Assembly (NCBI GenBank): GCA_020436935.1
Contig: JAGQWX010000001.1
Coordinates: 1-64,000 of the forward strand
Source: Saprospiraceae bacterium
GTDB lineage: Bacteria > Bacteroidota > Bacteroidia > Chitinophagales > Saprospiraceae
Direction of reading: 5' to 3'
Length of the DNA: 64,000 nucleotides
Of this stretch, positions 54,308 through 62,033 are shown in pieces. The position numbers and the translations under genes were made by a program. Each line of letters opens with the position of its first letter. The stretch's first letter is position 1. The notes under the pieces were generated by a model. The model saw only the letters and a program-made list of their open reading frames with translations, did no database searches and had not been told where the DNA came from.

Positions 54308-55645
54308 TTAAAGGATCAGGAGATTAGAAATTAAATAGTCAATACTCGGATCGTCAAACTCAATTAAAACAACATAAGTACCTTGTTCAACATATCTATT
54401 ATGGAAATGCAAGTTCCAAATTTTCTCTCCACTTTCTGTTATAAAATCCTCCTTTGCAAATACGATATTTCCATATCGATCAAATATGTTTAGCAATTTG
54501 ATTTTGGGGGCAGGACAGGAGATGTTATAAAAAAGAGTAAACCAGCGGTTTTGTTCCATTTTAGCACCGCGATCTAATATATTTGGATAAATTATTTTTG
54601 AAGTCCCTGAAGAATTCACAACAATGCTTTTGGACTTCTTACATGAGAGTGTAAAGTCAGAGATTTCCAAAAAGTACTCTCCTGGTGAATTAACGATTAC
54701 TTTAGATTTATCGTCACTTTGTGAAATTATTCCAGAATTTGTTTTCCATAAAAAAGTCACATCTTCATTGTCTGATTTTGCTACTATTTCAATATTCTTG
54801 TTTTCGCAAGTTAGATCTCCTGATTTACTTAAATTTATAGCTGCATCCCAAACATCTATTTCAAATGTATCCGAAACATATTTTACTTCTGTAAGATATA
54901 TTTCGTCGATAGCTCCATCATTTCCATCCCTATCTGTGACTATATCGAAAATACAAATTGTTTCTTGAGTTTTCATTGGCGAAAAGACCAATTCATATTT
55001 TTTCCATATGCAAAAAGAGTCACTAAGTGCCAGGGTTTTCGAGTCTTGTACCCCATCAATTGCTACTTTCAATTTTGGAGGTGCTAAATCGTATAAAGAA
55101 GTAGCTAAAAATGACAAGCGATATTCAGATTGTAAGTTCTCAAATAGAATATTTTGACACCAAATGTCTACCATATCTTTACTTCCATTATAAACTAAAA
55201 ATTTTCCGTTTTTTTCAACTGGATCTTCACAATCAAATAGCAACTTATGAATTGAGGATACATCAGAAATTACGTTTATAGTGCTTTCGCAAAATGGATA
55301 TTCAGGAGTACATCCAATATGAGTATTTAAAAAGTAATCTGTTTCAAAATCTCGAATGCCATCATCAAATTTATGGTTCTTTATAAGATTTTCTCCTTCG
55401 TACTTTCTAGTTAGTATGTAAATTCCTTTTTGGGGAGTGGTCAAATTTAAATTTAAATTGAGTGTATCTACCATTTGAGGTCCAGTCCACTTGAATGATA
55501 TTAAATTATCAGTATTCGTTGGGGGTTGCAAAGTTGTTGACTCGTTGGGGCATAATATGAGCTTTTGATAAGAAGACTGTGAATGAATATATTTAGTAAA
55601 TAGGGTTAAGATCAGAAACAATATGTAGTCTTTACCTTTTAACAT
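54308..55645 (-). CDS. Secreted protein with type B T9SS (CHU_C-like) C-terminal domain
   Basis: A signal peptide (LKGKDYILFLILTLFTKYIHS) starts the 445-aa protein. The middle has a lectin-like or CBM-like stretch without clear family, then an Ig/PKD-like module (CENKNIEIVAKSDNEDVTFLW). The end, KIKLLNIFDRYGNIVFAKEDF ... YVEQGTYVVLIEF, is the gliding-motility-associated type B sorting domain. The gene is clearly AT-richer than the neighbouring HtrA gene. It should be secreted by the type IX system; binding function unknown. Confidence 0.86.
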   Translation of the reverse strand: MLKGKDYILFLILTLFTKYIHSQSSYQKLILCPNESTTLQPPTNTDNLISFKWTGPQMVDTLNLNLNLTTPQKGIYILTRKYEGENLIKNHKFDDGIRDFETDYFLNTHIGCTPEYPFCESTINVISDVSSIHKLLFDCEDPVEKNGKFLVYNGSKDMVDIWCQNILFENLQSEYRLSFLATSLYDLAPPKLKVAIDGVQDSKTLALSDSFCIWKKYELVFSPMKTQETICIFDIVTDRDGNDGAIDEIYLTEVKYVSDTFEIDVWDAAINLSKSGDLTCENKNIEIVAKSDNEDVTFLWKTNSGIISQSDDKSKVIVNSPGEYFLEISDFTLSCKKSKSIVVNSSGTSKIIYPNILDRGAKMEQNRWFTLFYNISCPAPKIKLLNIFDRYGNIVFAKEDFITESGEKIWNLHFHNRYVEQGTYVVLIEFDDPSIDYLISNLLIL

Positions 55646-55674
55646 TTATAACGCTTATAGAGTTTTTCAATACA

Positions 55675-55682
55675 CAAATTTA
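55675..55682 (-). promoter_or_regulatory. Candidate -7 box for the type B T9SS protein gene
   Basis: TAAATTTG on the minus strand 29 nt before the ATG; no -33 TTG is found at the right spacing. Confidence 0.4.
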
Positions 55683-55850
55683 TAATGCAATATATTAAAG
55701 AATATAAAGTTTACGCATTTAATTTTCTTATCTTTTAAAATTGAGATTTCAATTTCTATTTGGCGATTTTAACTCAGCTTTAATCGATCCAATAAAACTC
55801 CAAAAGGAGATTTTGCGTTTATTTTGCATTAGAGAAAGACAAAATCAATT

Positions 55851-57011
55851 ATGAAAGCACATCATTTAATATTTATTTTAGGCCTGTTGGGAATAGGCTA
55901 TTATTTTGGAGAAAAGTATTTTGCTGCAAAAGCCAACGACACGTTGGTCGCGGTTTCGACCACAGAAACTGCTTTGCCATCTTCAAAATCAGCAGTAGTG
56001 CCCAATACCGGAAATGTTGCTCCGGTCACCCAGGTTTTTGATACTGAAAAGGCAACAATAGAACTCTTTGAAAGTGCAGCACCTTCTGTATGCTTCATTA
56101 CCACCAAGGTACTACAAACCAATTATTGGACCAGAAATGTAGAAGAAATACCTAGAGGTACAGGTTCAGGATTTATCTGGGACAACAAAGGTCACATAGT
56201 GACTAATGCCCACGTCATTTCCCAATCCAATAAGGCTTATGTAACACTTGCCGACGGTACCAACTGGGAGGCAGAGGTTATCGGCGTTGAAGAAAGCAAG
56301 GACCTCGCAGTGCTCAAAATTGACGCTCCTGCCAGTAAGTTAAGGCCGTTACCGGTTGGTACATCAGGAGATCTTAAAGTTGGTCAGTTTGCCATGGCGA
56401 TTGGTAACCCTTTTGGGCTGGATCAGACTCTGACCACAGGTGTCGTCAGCGCACTTGGGCGTGAGATAAAATCCCTCACGGGTGCACCCATCAGAGGAGT
56501 CATTCAGACCGATGCGGCCATCAATCCGGGGAATTCAGGTGGTCCGTTACTCGATAGCAGCGGAAGACTAATTGGCGTGAACACACAAATTTACAGCCCT
56601 TCAGGAGCTTCTGCAGGTATTGGCTTTTCTATTCCTGTTGATGAAGTCAACTGGGTAGTACCGGAATTGATCGCCTATGGCAAGGTCAAAAGGCCTACAC
56701 TGGGTGTCGCACTGGTATCAGAAAACGATTTGCTCAGACTGGGCATCCAGAATCCTGGGGGTGCATACATTTCTGAAGTCGTCGAACATGGACCGGCAGC
56801 AAAGGCAGGTTTGAGGGGATTCATGAGATCAGGAAATGGAAACATGATGCTTGGGGATATCATTGTCGGTGTAGGTGATGAAAAAGTCGCCAATTACGGA
56901 GAGTTGGTACTTTCTCTTGAAAAATACAGGGTCGGAGACCGTGTAAAAGTGAGTTATATCAGAGACAATGATAAAAAGGAAACCATTGTTACACTTGGAG
57001 AACTCAGGTAG
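55851..57011 (+). CDS. HtrA/Deg-family serine protease with PDZ domain
   Basis: A membrane-anchor or signal helix (about 4-20) is followed by the trypsin-like domain with His121 (TNAHVI), Asp151 (SKDLAVLKI) and Ser229 (NPGNSGGPLL). One PDZ domain occupies about 280-380. At 386 aa with one PDZ it resembles DegS- or HtrA-type envelope stress proteases rather than DegP with two PDZs. The upstream TTATTTTGCA is like that before the M16 gene. Thioredoxin follows 46 nt downstream. Confidence 0.93.
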   Translation: MKAHHLIFILGLLGIGYYFGEKYFAAKANDTLVAVSTTETALPSSKSAVVPNTGNVAPVTQVFDTEKATIELFESAAPSVCFITTKVLQTNYWTRNVEEIPRGTGSGFIWDNKGHIVTNAHVISQSNKAYVTLADGTNWEAEVIGVEESKDLAVLKIDAPASKLRPLPVGTSGDLKVGQFAMAIGNPFGLDQTLTTGVVSALGREIKSLTGAPIRGVIQTDAAINPGNSGGPLLDSSGRLIGVNTQIYSPSGASAGIGFSIPVDEVNWVVPELIAYGKVKRPTLGVALVSENDLLRLGIQNPGGAYISEVVEHGPAAKAGLRGFMRSGNGNMMLGDIIVGVGDEKVANYGELVLSLEKYRVGDRVKVSYIRDNDKKETIVTLGELR

Positions 57012-57023
57012 GTTTAGTTTTGT
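56995..57023 (+). promoter_or_regulatory. Promoter for the thioredoxin-pdxH pair
   Basis: TTG at 56995-56997 and TAGTTTTG at 57016-57023 are 18 nt apart, fitting the Bacteroidota pattern. The -33 box lies inside the htrA 3' end. ATG of the thioredoxin gene is 34 nt downstream of the -7 box. Confidence 0.55.
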
Positions 57024-57057
57024 TGATTATTATAGATCTTTAAAAAATTAGACATTT

Positions 57058-57354
57058 ATGAGTTTTCAGGAATTGATATCGTCAGATGTTCCTCTTTTGA
57101 TCGACTTTTATGCCGATTGGTGTGGCCCTTGCCGCGTACTCAGCCCCATCATTCAGGACATCAAAAATGACTTGGGTGAACAAATCAAAGTGGTTAAAAT
57201 AGATGTGGATGCCAACCAGTCACTTTCTACCAATCTGGATGTGATGAGTATCCCTACCATTATGATATATAAAAAGGGAGAATTGCTATGGAGAGCAGCT
57301 GGCGTACAAACCAAGCAGGCTATTCTGAAACAATTGCAGCCCCATCTAAACTAA
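57058..57354 (+). CDS. trxA: Thioredoxin
   Basis: The active-site WCGPC has Cys22 and Cys25, and the cis-proline region is MSIPTIMIYKKGEL. At 98 aa it is a minimal cytosolic thioredoxin without signal peptide. It would reduce protein disulfides using thioredoxin reductase, and could supply the peroxidase encoded at 15232. It precedes pdxH by 13 nt and likely shares its transcript. Confidence 0.93.
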   Translation: MSFQELISSDVPLLIDFYADWCGPCRVLSPIIQDIKNDLGEQIKVVKIDVDANQSLSTNLDVMSIPTIMIYKKGELLWRAAGVQTKQAILKQLQPHLN

Positions 57355-57367
57355 ATAAATTTTTTTT

Positions 57368-58006
57368 ATGAACGCAGATCTTGCTACACTCCGGGAAAAC
57401 TATTCAAAAGCATCTCTGGATATTGATGACGTTTCATCAGATCCTTTTGCACAATTTATAATATGGTTTGAAGAAGCGCGGAATGCGGGTATAAAAGAAC
57501 CCAATGCAATGATCCTCGCTACCTGTGGGAAAGACATGATGCCCCAGGCAAGAACAGTCTTGCTTAAAGGTTTGGATTCGGGCTTTGTTTTTTACACCAA
57601 TTACCAAAGTGATAAAGGAAAGCAACTGGACGAGAACCCGAATTGTACTTTGCTGTTTGTTTGGCTGGACCTGGAGCGTCAGATCAAAATAAATGGCAGA
57701 ATAGAAAAAGTTTCCAGGGAAGAGGCTGATGAATATTTTCACTCCAGACCCAGACTCAGTCAAATTGGAGCATGGGCTTCAGACCAAAGCACCGTAATTC
57801 CTTCCAGGAGTTTTTTGGAGCAAAGCTTTCAGGAAAAAACTGAAGCATTCGGTGAAAATGAAATTCCACTTCCTGAACATTGGGGAGGTTACAGGGTTAT
57901 AACTAATGAATTGGAATTCTGGCAAGGACGTCGAAGCAGATTACACGACCGCATCTCTTACAGAAAAGGTTCAGAAGGATGGACTACGTGTAGACTATCA
58001 CCATAA
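57368..58006 (+). CDS. pdxH: Pyridoxamine 5'-phosphate oxidase
   Basis: FMN enzyme forming pyridoxal 5'-phosphate, the cofactor also needed by the DegT aminotransferase. The family shows MILATCGKDMMPQARTVLLKG, FVFYTNYQSDKGKQL, SRPRLSQIGAWASDQS and the C-terminal FWQGRRSRLHDRISYR. All are present and length (212 aa) is standard. Confidence 0.96.
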   Translation: MNADLATLRENYSKASLDIDDVSSDPFAQFIIWFEEARNAGIKEPNAMILATCGKDMMPQARTVLLKGLDSGFVFYTNYQSDKGKQLDENPNCTLLFVWLDLERQIKINGRIEKVSREEADEYFHSRPRLSQIGAWASDQSTVIPSRSFLEQSFQEKTEAFGENEIPLPEHWGGYRVITNELEFWQGRRSRLHDRISYRKGSEGWTTCRLSP

Positions 58007-58011
58007 TACCA

Positions 58012-58054
58012 TATCTTTGGTTTTCACCAAATGACGCATGCACCTTTTAAGGTG
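58012..58054 (+). promoter_or_regulatory. -7 box and two inverted repeats before the acyl-CoA dehydrogenase gene
   Basis: TATCTTTG (58012-58019) matches TAnnTTTG. It overlaps the inverted repeat TTTGGT/ACCAAA (58016-58021 and 58026-58031, 4-nt spacer). A second repeat CACCTT/AAGGTG (58041-58046 and 58049-58054) lies 14 nt before the ATG. No -33 TTG is seen. They could be operators of a fatty-acid-responsive repressor; this is inference from position only. Confidence 0.4.
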
Positions 58055-58067
58055 AGACTTTTTAACT

Positions 58068-59234
58068 ATGATTTTTAGACTGACCGAAGAACAAGTAGCA
58101 ATCAAAGAAGCAACGCGGGAATTTGCACAACAAGTGCTGCTCCCCGGTGTTATCGACCGCGATAAAAACATGAAATATCCTGTTGACGAGGTAAAACTGA
58201 TGTCAGAGATGGGATATATGGGAATGCTGATTGGCCAGGAATATGGAGGCATGGGCAGTGACACAGTTTCTTACGCCATTGTATTGGAAGAGCTGGCAAA
58301 GGTTGACGCAGCATCTGCCATCATAGTTTCTGTTAATAATTCCTTGTTTGCCTCAGGTATCAATAAGTATGGGACAGAGGAACAAAAAACAAAATACCTT
58401 CCAAAAATCGCCAGTGGAGAATGGATGGGTTGTTTTTGTTTATCAGAACCTGAGGCCGGTAGTGATGCTACTCATCAAAGAACGACTGCCATTGATAAGG
58501 GTGATTATTATCTGTTAAATGGAACAAAAAACTGGATCACCAACGGCGGAACAGCATCAGCTCAATTGGTAATCGCCCAAACACATCCTGAACTCGGTCA
58601 TAAAGGCATCAATGCATTCATAGTAGAGTCCAGCCAGACAGGTGTGAGTATTGGTCCCAAGGAGGATAAAATGGGCATTCGTTCTTCAGACACCCACTCC
58701 ATCATGTACAATGATGTGATTGTTCCAAAAGAAAATAGAATAGGAGAAGATGGTTTTGGCTTCAAGCTTGCCATGAAAATACTGGATGGCGGTCGGATAG
58801 GTGTGGCTTCTCAGGCTTTGGGTATTGCACAGGGCGCTTTCGAATTGTCGTGCAGATACGCAAAAGAACGTGAAGCTTTCGGAAAACCTATTGCGCAACA
58901 CCAGGCCATTGCTTTCAAATTGGCTGATATGGCAACCGATATTGAAGCAACAAGACACCTCATATGGAATGCTGCCCAACTCAAAGATGCAGATATGGAC
59001 TATTCAAAGGCTGCAGCAATGGCCAAAGTATTTGCGTCTGAGACAGCCATGAAACATACGACAGAAGCCGTGCAAATACACGGTGGATACGGATACGTTA
59101 GGGAATATCACGTGGAAAGAATGATGCGTGATGCAAAAATTACCCAAATTTATGAGGGTACATCTGAGATGCAGCGACTGGTAATTTCCAGAGATATCAT
59201 CAAGGGTAATTTATATGACCCAATCACATTTTAA
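58068..59234 (+). CDS. Acyl-CoA dehydrogenase
   Basis: FAD enzyme that introduces the 2,3 double bond into acyl-CoA. Signatures: LTEEQVAIKEATREFAQQVL, CFCLSEPEAGSDATHQRTT, NWITNGGTASAQLV, and IQIYEGTSEMQRLVISRDI-type end (ITQIYEGTSEMQRL) with the catalytic glutamate. 388 aa fits short/branched-chain members (butyryl- or methylbutyryl-CoA). The exact chain length is not predictable. It lies 61 nt after pdxH with its own candidate promoter. Confidence 0.94.
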   Translation: MIFRLTEEQVAIKEATREFAQQVLLPGVIDRDKNMKYPVDEVKLMSEMGYMGMLIGQEYGGMGSDTVSYAIVLEELAKVDAASAIIVSVNNSLFASGINKYGTEEQKTKYLPKIASGEWMGCFCLSEPEAGSDATHQRTTAIDKGDYYLLNGTKNWITNGGTASAQLVIAQTHPELGHKGINAFIVESSQTGVSIGPKEDKMGIRSSDTHSIMYNDVIVPKENRIGEDGFGFKLAMKILDGGRIGVASQALGIAQGAFELSCRYAKEREAFGKPIAQHQAIAFKLADMATDIEATRHLIWNAAQLKDADMDYSKAAAMAKVFASETAMKHTTEAVQIHGGYGYVREYHVERMMRDAKITQIYEGTSEMQRLVISRDIIKGNLYDPITF

Positions 59235-59237
59235 TTG

Positions 59238-60314
59238 ATGAACAGATCTTTTACTTTAGGAACATTTGCAGGAATACCGGTCAAGGTACACTGGTCGTTC
59301 AGCTTGTTGATCCTTTTTGTAGCTTACACAGCTTTTACTGAGGGTCTAAACCTTCAGAGATCATTGATTTTTTCTGCATACATCCTTGTGATGTTCTTGT
59401 GTGTAGTTTTGCATGAATTCGGTCATGCACTAACTGCTGCCAAGTATGGTGTTAAAACAAGAGACATCATACTTTCCCCGATTGGTGGTATTGCACGATT
59501 GGAAAAACTTCCGGAGAGACCACTCCATGAATTCATCATTGCCATTGCAGGACCTGCAGTAAATGTAGTTATCGCAATTACCCTGGGGCTAGGTTTGATA
59601 TCCCTCACAGATGGGGGCATTTTACCTCAAAACGCCGACATTACGGAAGTGCCCGGCATTGCTGACTTCCTTAGAAATATCGTTGTGCTCAATATAGTAC
59701 TTTTCATGTTCAACCTGATACCCGCATTTCCGATGGACGGAGGTCGTGTATTGAGGTCATTGCTATCCATGAGATTGGGGAGAAGAAGAGCAACCAATAT
59801 TGCCAGTGTAATTGGCAGAGTGCTTGCAATAGGCTTCATTGCCTTCGCAATTATGGAAGACCAGATCACACTTGCGCTCATTGGCGTTTTCATATTTACT
59901 TCGGCCAGCGCCGAATCAAAATACGCCAATACCTATTCTGTTTTAGAAGAATTTATTGCTTCCGACATCATGAAAACTGATTTTCCAAGATTGCACCTAA
60001 GTGATACTTTTGATAAGTGTTTTGAACTTTTCAGAAGAAATATCGCAAGCAACTTTCTTGTGTTTGATTCTCTTGGATATGTCTCAGGAACGATTCCTGA
60101 ACTATTTCTTATGGAAGCTCAGAAGAGAAACCTTGGGGACCATGCTGTAACATCTTTGATGTCTTCTGTAATTTTGTACGCAGAACCAAACGCCAGTGCC
60201 AAAACATTGATGGAAATGATGCAGGAAAAAGGGTGCGCTATAATTGCCATTGGCGAGCCCGGCAATGTATTGGGGGTTGTAGACCGCGAAACCATGAAGA
60301 ATCTTATAAGATAG
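59238..60314 (+). CDS. Site-2 protease family (M50) with CBS-domain pair
   Basis: Membrane metalloprotease with HEFGH (His59, Glu60, His63) in a transmembrane helix and the second metal-site block NLIPAFPMDGGRVLRSLL. About six helices occupy residues 15-225, followed by a CBS pair (about 240-358). S2P proteases cut membrane-bound substrates such as anti-sigma factors. CBS domains bind adenosine nucleotides and may gate activity. ATG 59238 follows the acyl-CoA dehydrogenase stop almost directly; TTG 59235 is not needed. Confidence 0.93.
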   Translation: MNRSFTLGTFAGIPVKVHWSFSLLILFVAYTAFTEGLNLQRSLIFSAYILVMFLCVVLHEFGHALTAAKYGVKTRDIILSPIGGIARLEKLPERPLHEFIIAIAGPAVNVVIAITLGLGLISLTDGGILPQNADITEVPGIADFLRNIVVLNIVLFMFNLIPAFPMDGGRVLRSLLSMRLGRRRATNIASVIGRVLAIGFIAFAIMEDQITLALIGVFIFTSASAESKYANTYSVLEEFIASDIMKTDFPRLHLSDTFDKCFELFRRNIASNFLVFDSLGYVSGTIPELFLMEAQKRNLGDHAVTSLMSSVILYAEPNASAKTLMEMMQEKGCAIIAIGEPGNVLGVVDRETMKNLIR

Positions 60315-60317
60315 GTT

Positions 60318-61151
60318 ATGCCGTTTAAAGACAAATTTATTGTGCTTGGCAATGAAGAAGGAAAAGCTACGCTACTCTATCACGCCAATGCTTACAACCC
60401 TGAAATGTACGGACCTTTCGTTCGCAATTTTCCTGACCGCAAATTCATCGCACTGAAACAAAGACCACTTTGGGATTCCAATGTAAAAACCATTAGAGAC
60501 TGGTCTATTTTCACCGAAGATCTCATTTCATTTTGCGATGAAATGGGAATTAATGCCATTGATGCAATTGGTCATTCTTTGGGAGCCGTCGCCATTTGGA
60601 AAGCTTCTGTTAAAAGACCAGACTTATTCAAGAACATTGTTCTGATAGACCCGGTGGTACTTCCTCAAGAAACTGTACGTTGGGTTAACTTTTTACCCTT
60701 CAAACTAAAAGCAAGGATAAGACCGATCATCAAAATTGCAAGCTTGAGGAAAAATTGGTGGGCATCAAAAGAAGAGGCTGCAAGTCATCTTGGTTCGAAG
60801 TCGGTATTCAAAAGATTTACTCCTGAGGTTTTTGATTTATTTATTCAATACGGCATCCACAAAAATGATGATGGCTCTGCATCACTGGCTTATCCAAGAG
60901 AATGGGAAGCTATGATTTATGCTTCCCCGGAAAATATCTGGAAGTTTCTTTCAAAAACAGAAAAAGAAATTTTCCTTATCCGGGCTGAACACTCCAATGT
61001 GCTTTCGGGAGAGTCCTGGCTCAAACTCCAAAAACACAATAATCAAAATGAATACTTTGAAATGAAGGGAGTTGGTCACCTCATACCTTTTGAAAAGCCC
61101 GTCGAACTTGCACGGATTATTGCGGATTATCTGGCAGAAAAGACATATTAA
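60318..61151 (+). CDS. Alpha/beta hydrolase
   Basis: The nucleophile elbow is AIGHSLGAVAIWKAS with the serine in GHSLG; the final histidine is in MKGVGHLIPFEKPVELA. The acid is likely in NIVLIDPVVLP or EIFLIRAEHSNVLS. Substrate unknown. It starts 3 nt after the M50 gene and is probably its operon partner. The 277-aa length fits the AB-hydrolase-1 family with a cap of about 90 residues. Confidence 0.88.
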   Translation: MPFKDKFIVLGNEEGKATLLYHANAYNPEMYGPFVRNFPDRKFIALKQRPLWDSNVKTIRDWSIFTEDLISFCDEMGINAIDAIGHSLGAVAIWKASVKRPDLFKNIVLIDPVVLPQETVRWVNFLPFKLKARIRPIIKIASLRKNWWASKEEAASHLGSKSVFKRFTPEVFDLFIQYGIHKNDDGSASLAYPREWEAMIYASPENIWKFLSKTEKEIFLIRAEHSNVLSGESWLKLQKHNNQNEYFEMKGVGHLIPFEKPVELARIIADYLAEKTY

Positions 61152-61184
61152 CAAAAAAATATTTAAAAAAACTTACCCTTGACG

Positions 61185-61215
61185 TTGCCCTATATTGATA
61201 ATCGTCATATATTTG
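61185..61215 (+). promoter_or_regulatory. Promoter of the ECF sigma-factor gene
   Basis: TTG (61185-61187) and TATATTTG (61208-61215) are 20 nt apart, matching the Bacteroidota pattern. The leader before ATG 61310 would be about 90 nt and AT-rich. Confidence 0.55.
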
Positions 61216-61309
61216 AACAATCTTACAAAAACAAACGTCCAATTTAGCCTATAAGTAATAATTCTACACTTTTATTTTAAGCACTTTACTGACTTAATTA
61301 ATAGCTGTT

Positions 61310-61900
61310 ATGAATGTATTACTATTGAACGATCAGCAATTGATCGAATCTTATCTGAAGGGCAATGACAAAGCTTTCGAAGTTTTATTAACAAGACACA
61401 AAGACAGAGTCTATACCTCTATTTACATGTTCGTCAAAGATCATGAAATGGCAGAAGACTTGTTTCAGGATGTTTTTATTAAAATTGTTGATACCATCCG
61501 TAGAGGAGGTTACAACCACGAAGGTAAATTTATCCAGTGGGCGTTGAGAATTTCTTACAACTTGTGCGTTGACCATTTCAGAAGAAGCAAAAGAAGGACC
61601 AAGGTTTCACCTACAGAAACATTCGACATCCTTGACGTGATTGAAACGCCCGAAGACAATATGGAGGATTTCATCATCAAGGATCAGTCTTATTCCAAGC
61701 TCAGAGAATTGGTGGAGAACTTACCTGATGAGCAACGAGAAGTGGTCATGCTTCGCCATTATGCTGATATGAGCTTCAAGGAAATCGCCTTGTTGACCAA
61801 GGTGAGCATCAACACTGCGCTCGGTCGTATGAGATATGCCTTGATCAATATCAGAAAAATGATGAGCGAACAAGAACACATCATGGCTGAAGTTTTCTAA
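61310..61900 (+). CDS. RNA polymerase ECF-type sigma-70 factor
   Basis: Region 2 is HEMAEDLFQDVFIKIVDTI with FIQWALRISYNLCVDHFRRSK for -10 binding. Region 4 is LPDEQREVVMLRHYADMSFKEIALLTKVSINTALGRMRYAL for -35 binding. At 196 aa with no region 1 or 3 it is an ECF sigma. No anti-sigma gene is adjacent; the next gene encodes a secreted repeat protein. The nearby M50 protease could take part in sigma release, but no membrane anti-sigma is seen, so that is only a guess. Confidence 0.93.
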   Translation: MNVLLLNDQQLIESYLKGNDKAFEVLLTRHKDRVYTSIYMFVKDHEMAEDLFQDVFIKIVDTIRRGGYNHEGKFIQWALRISYNLCVDHFRRSKRRTKVSPTETFDILDVIETPEDNMEDFIIKDQSYSKLRELVENLPDEQREVVMLRHYADMSFKEIALLTKVSINTALGRMRYALINIRKMMSEQEHIMAEVF

Positions 61901-61968
61901 CAGAAATACTCCGGAAAACCGACAATAAGAAATCGCAGCGCGAAAGCATTAGGGAAAATTTTTATGGG

Positions 61969-61983
61969 TACTTTTCAAAAGTA
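61969..61983. promoter_or_regulatory. Palindrome upstream of the delta-60 repeat protein gene
   Basis: TACTTTTCAAAAGTA is a perfect inverted repeat (7-bp arms, one central base) 50 nt before the next ATG. It has no T-run after it, so it is not a terminator. A weak TAGTTTAA box overlaps its right end. It is a candidate protein-binding site. Confidence 0.35.
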
Positions 61984-62033
61984 GTTTAACTTCGCACCAC
62001 ATGCTGGTCTGAAGCAACTAAAATCCTGATTTT

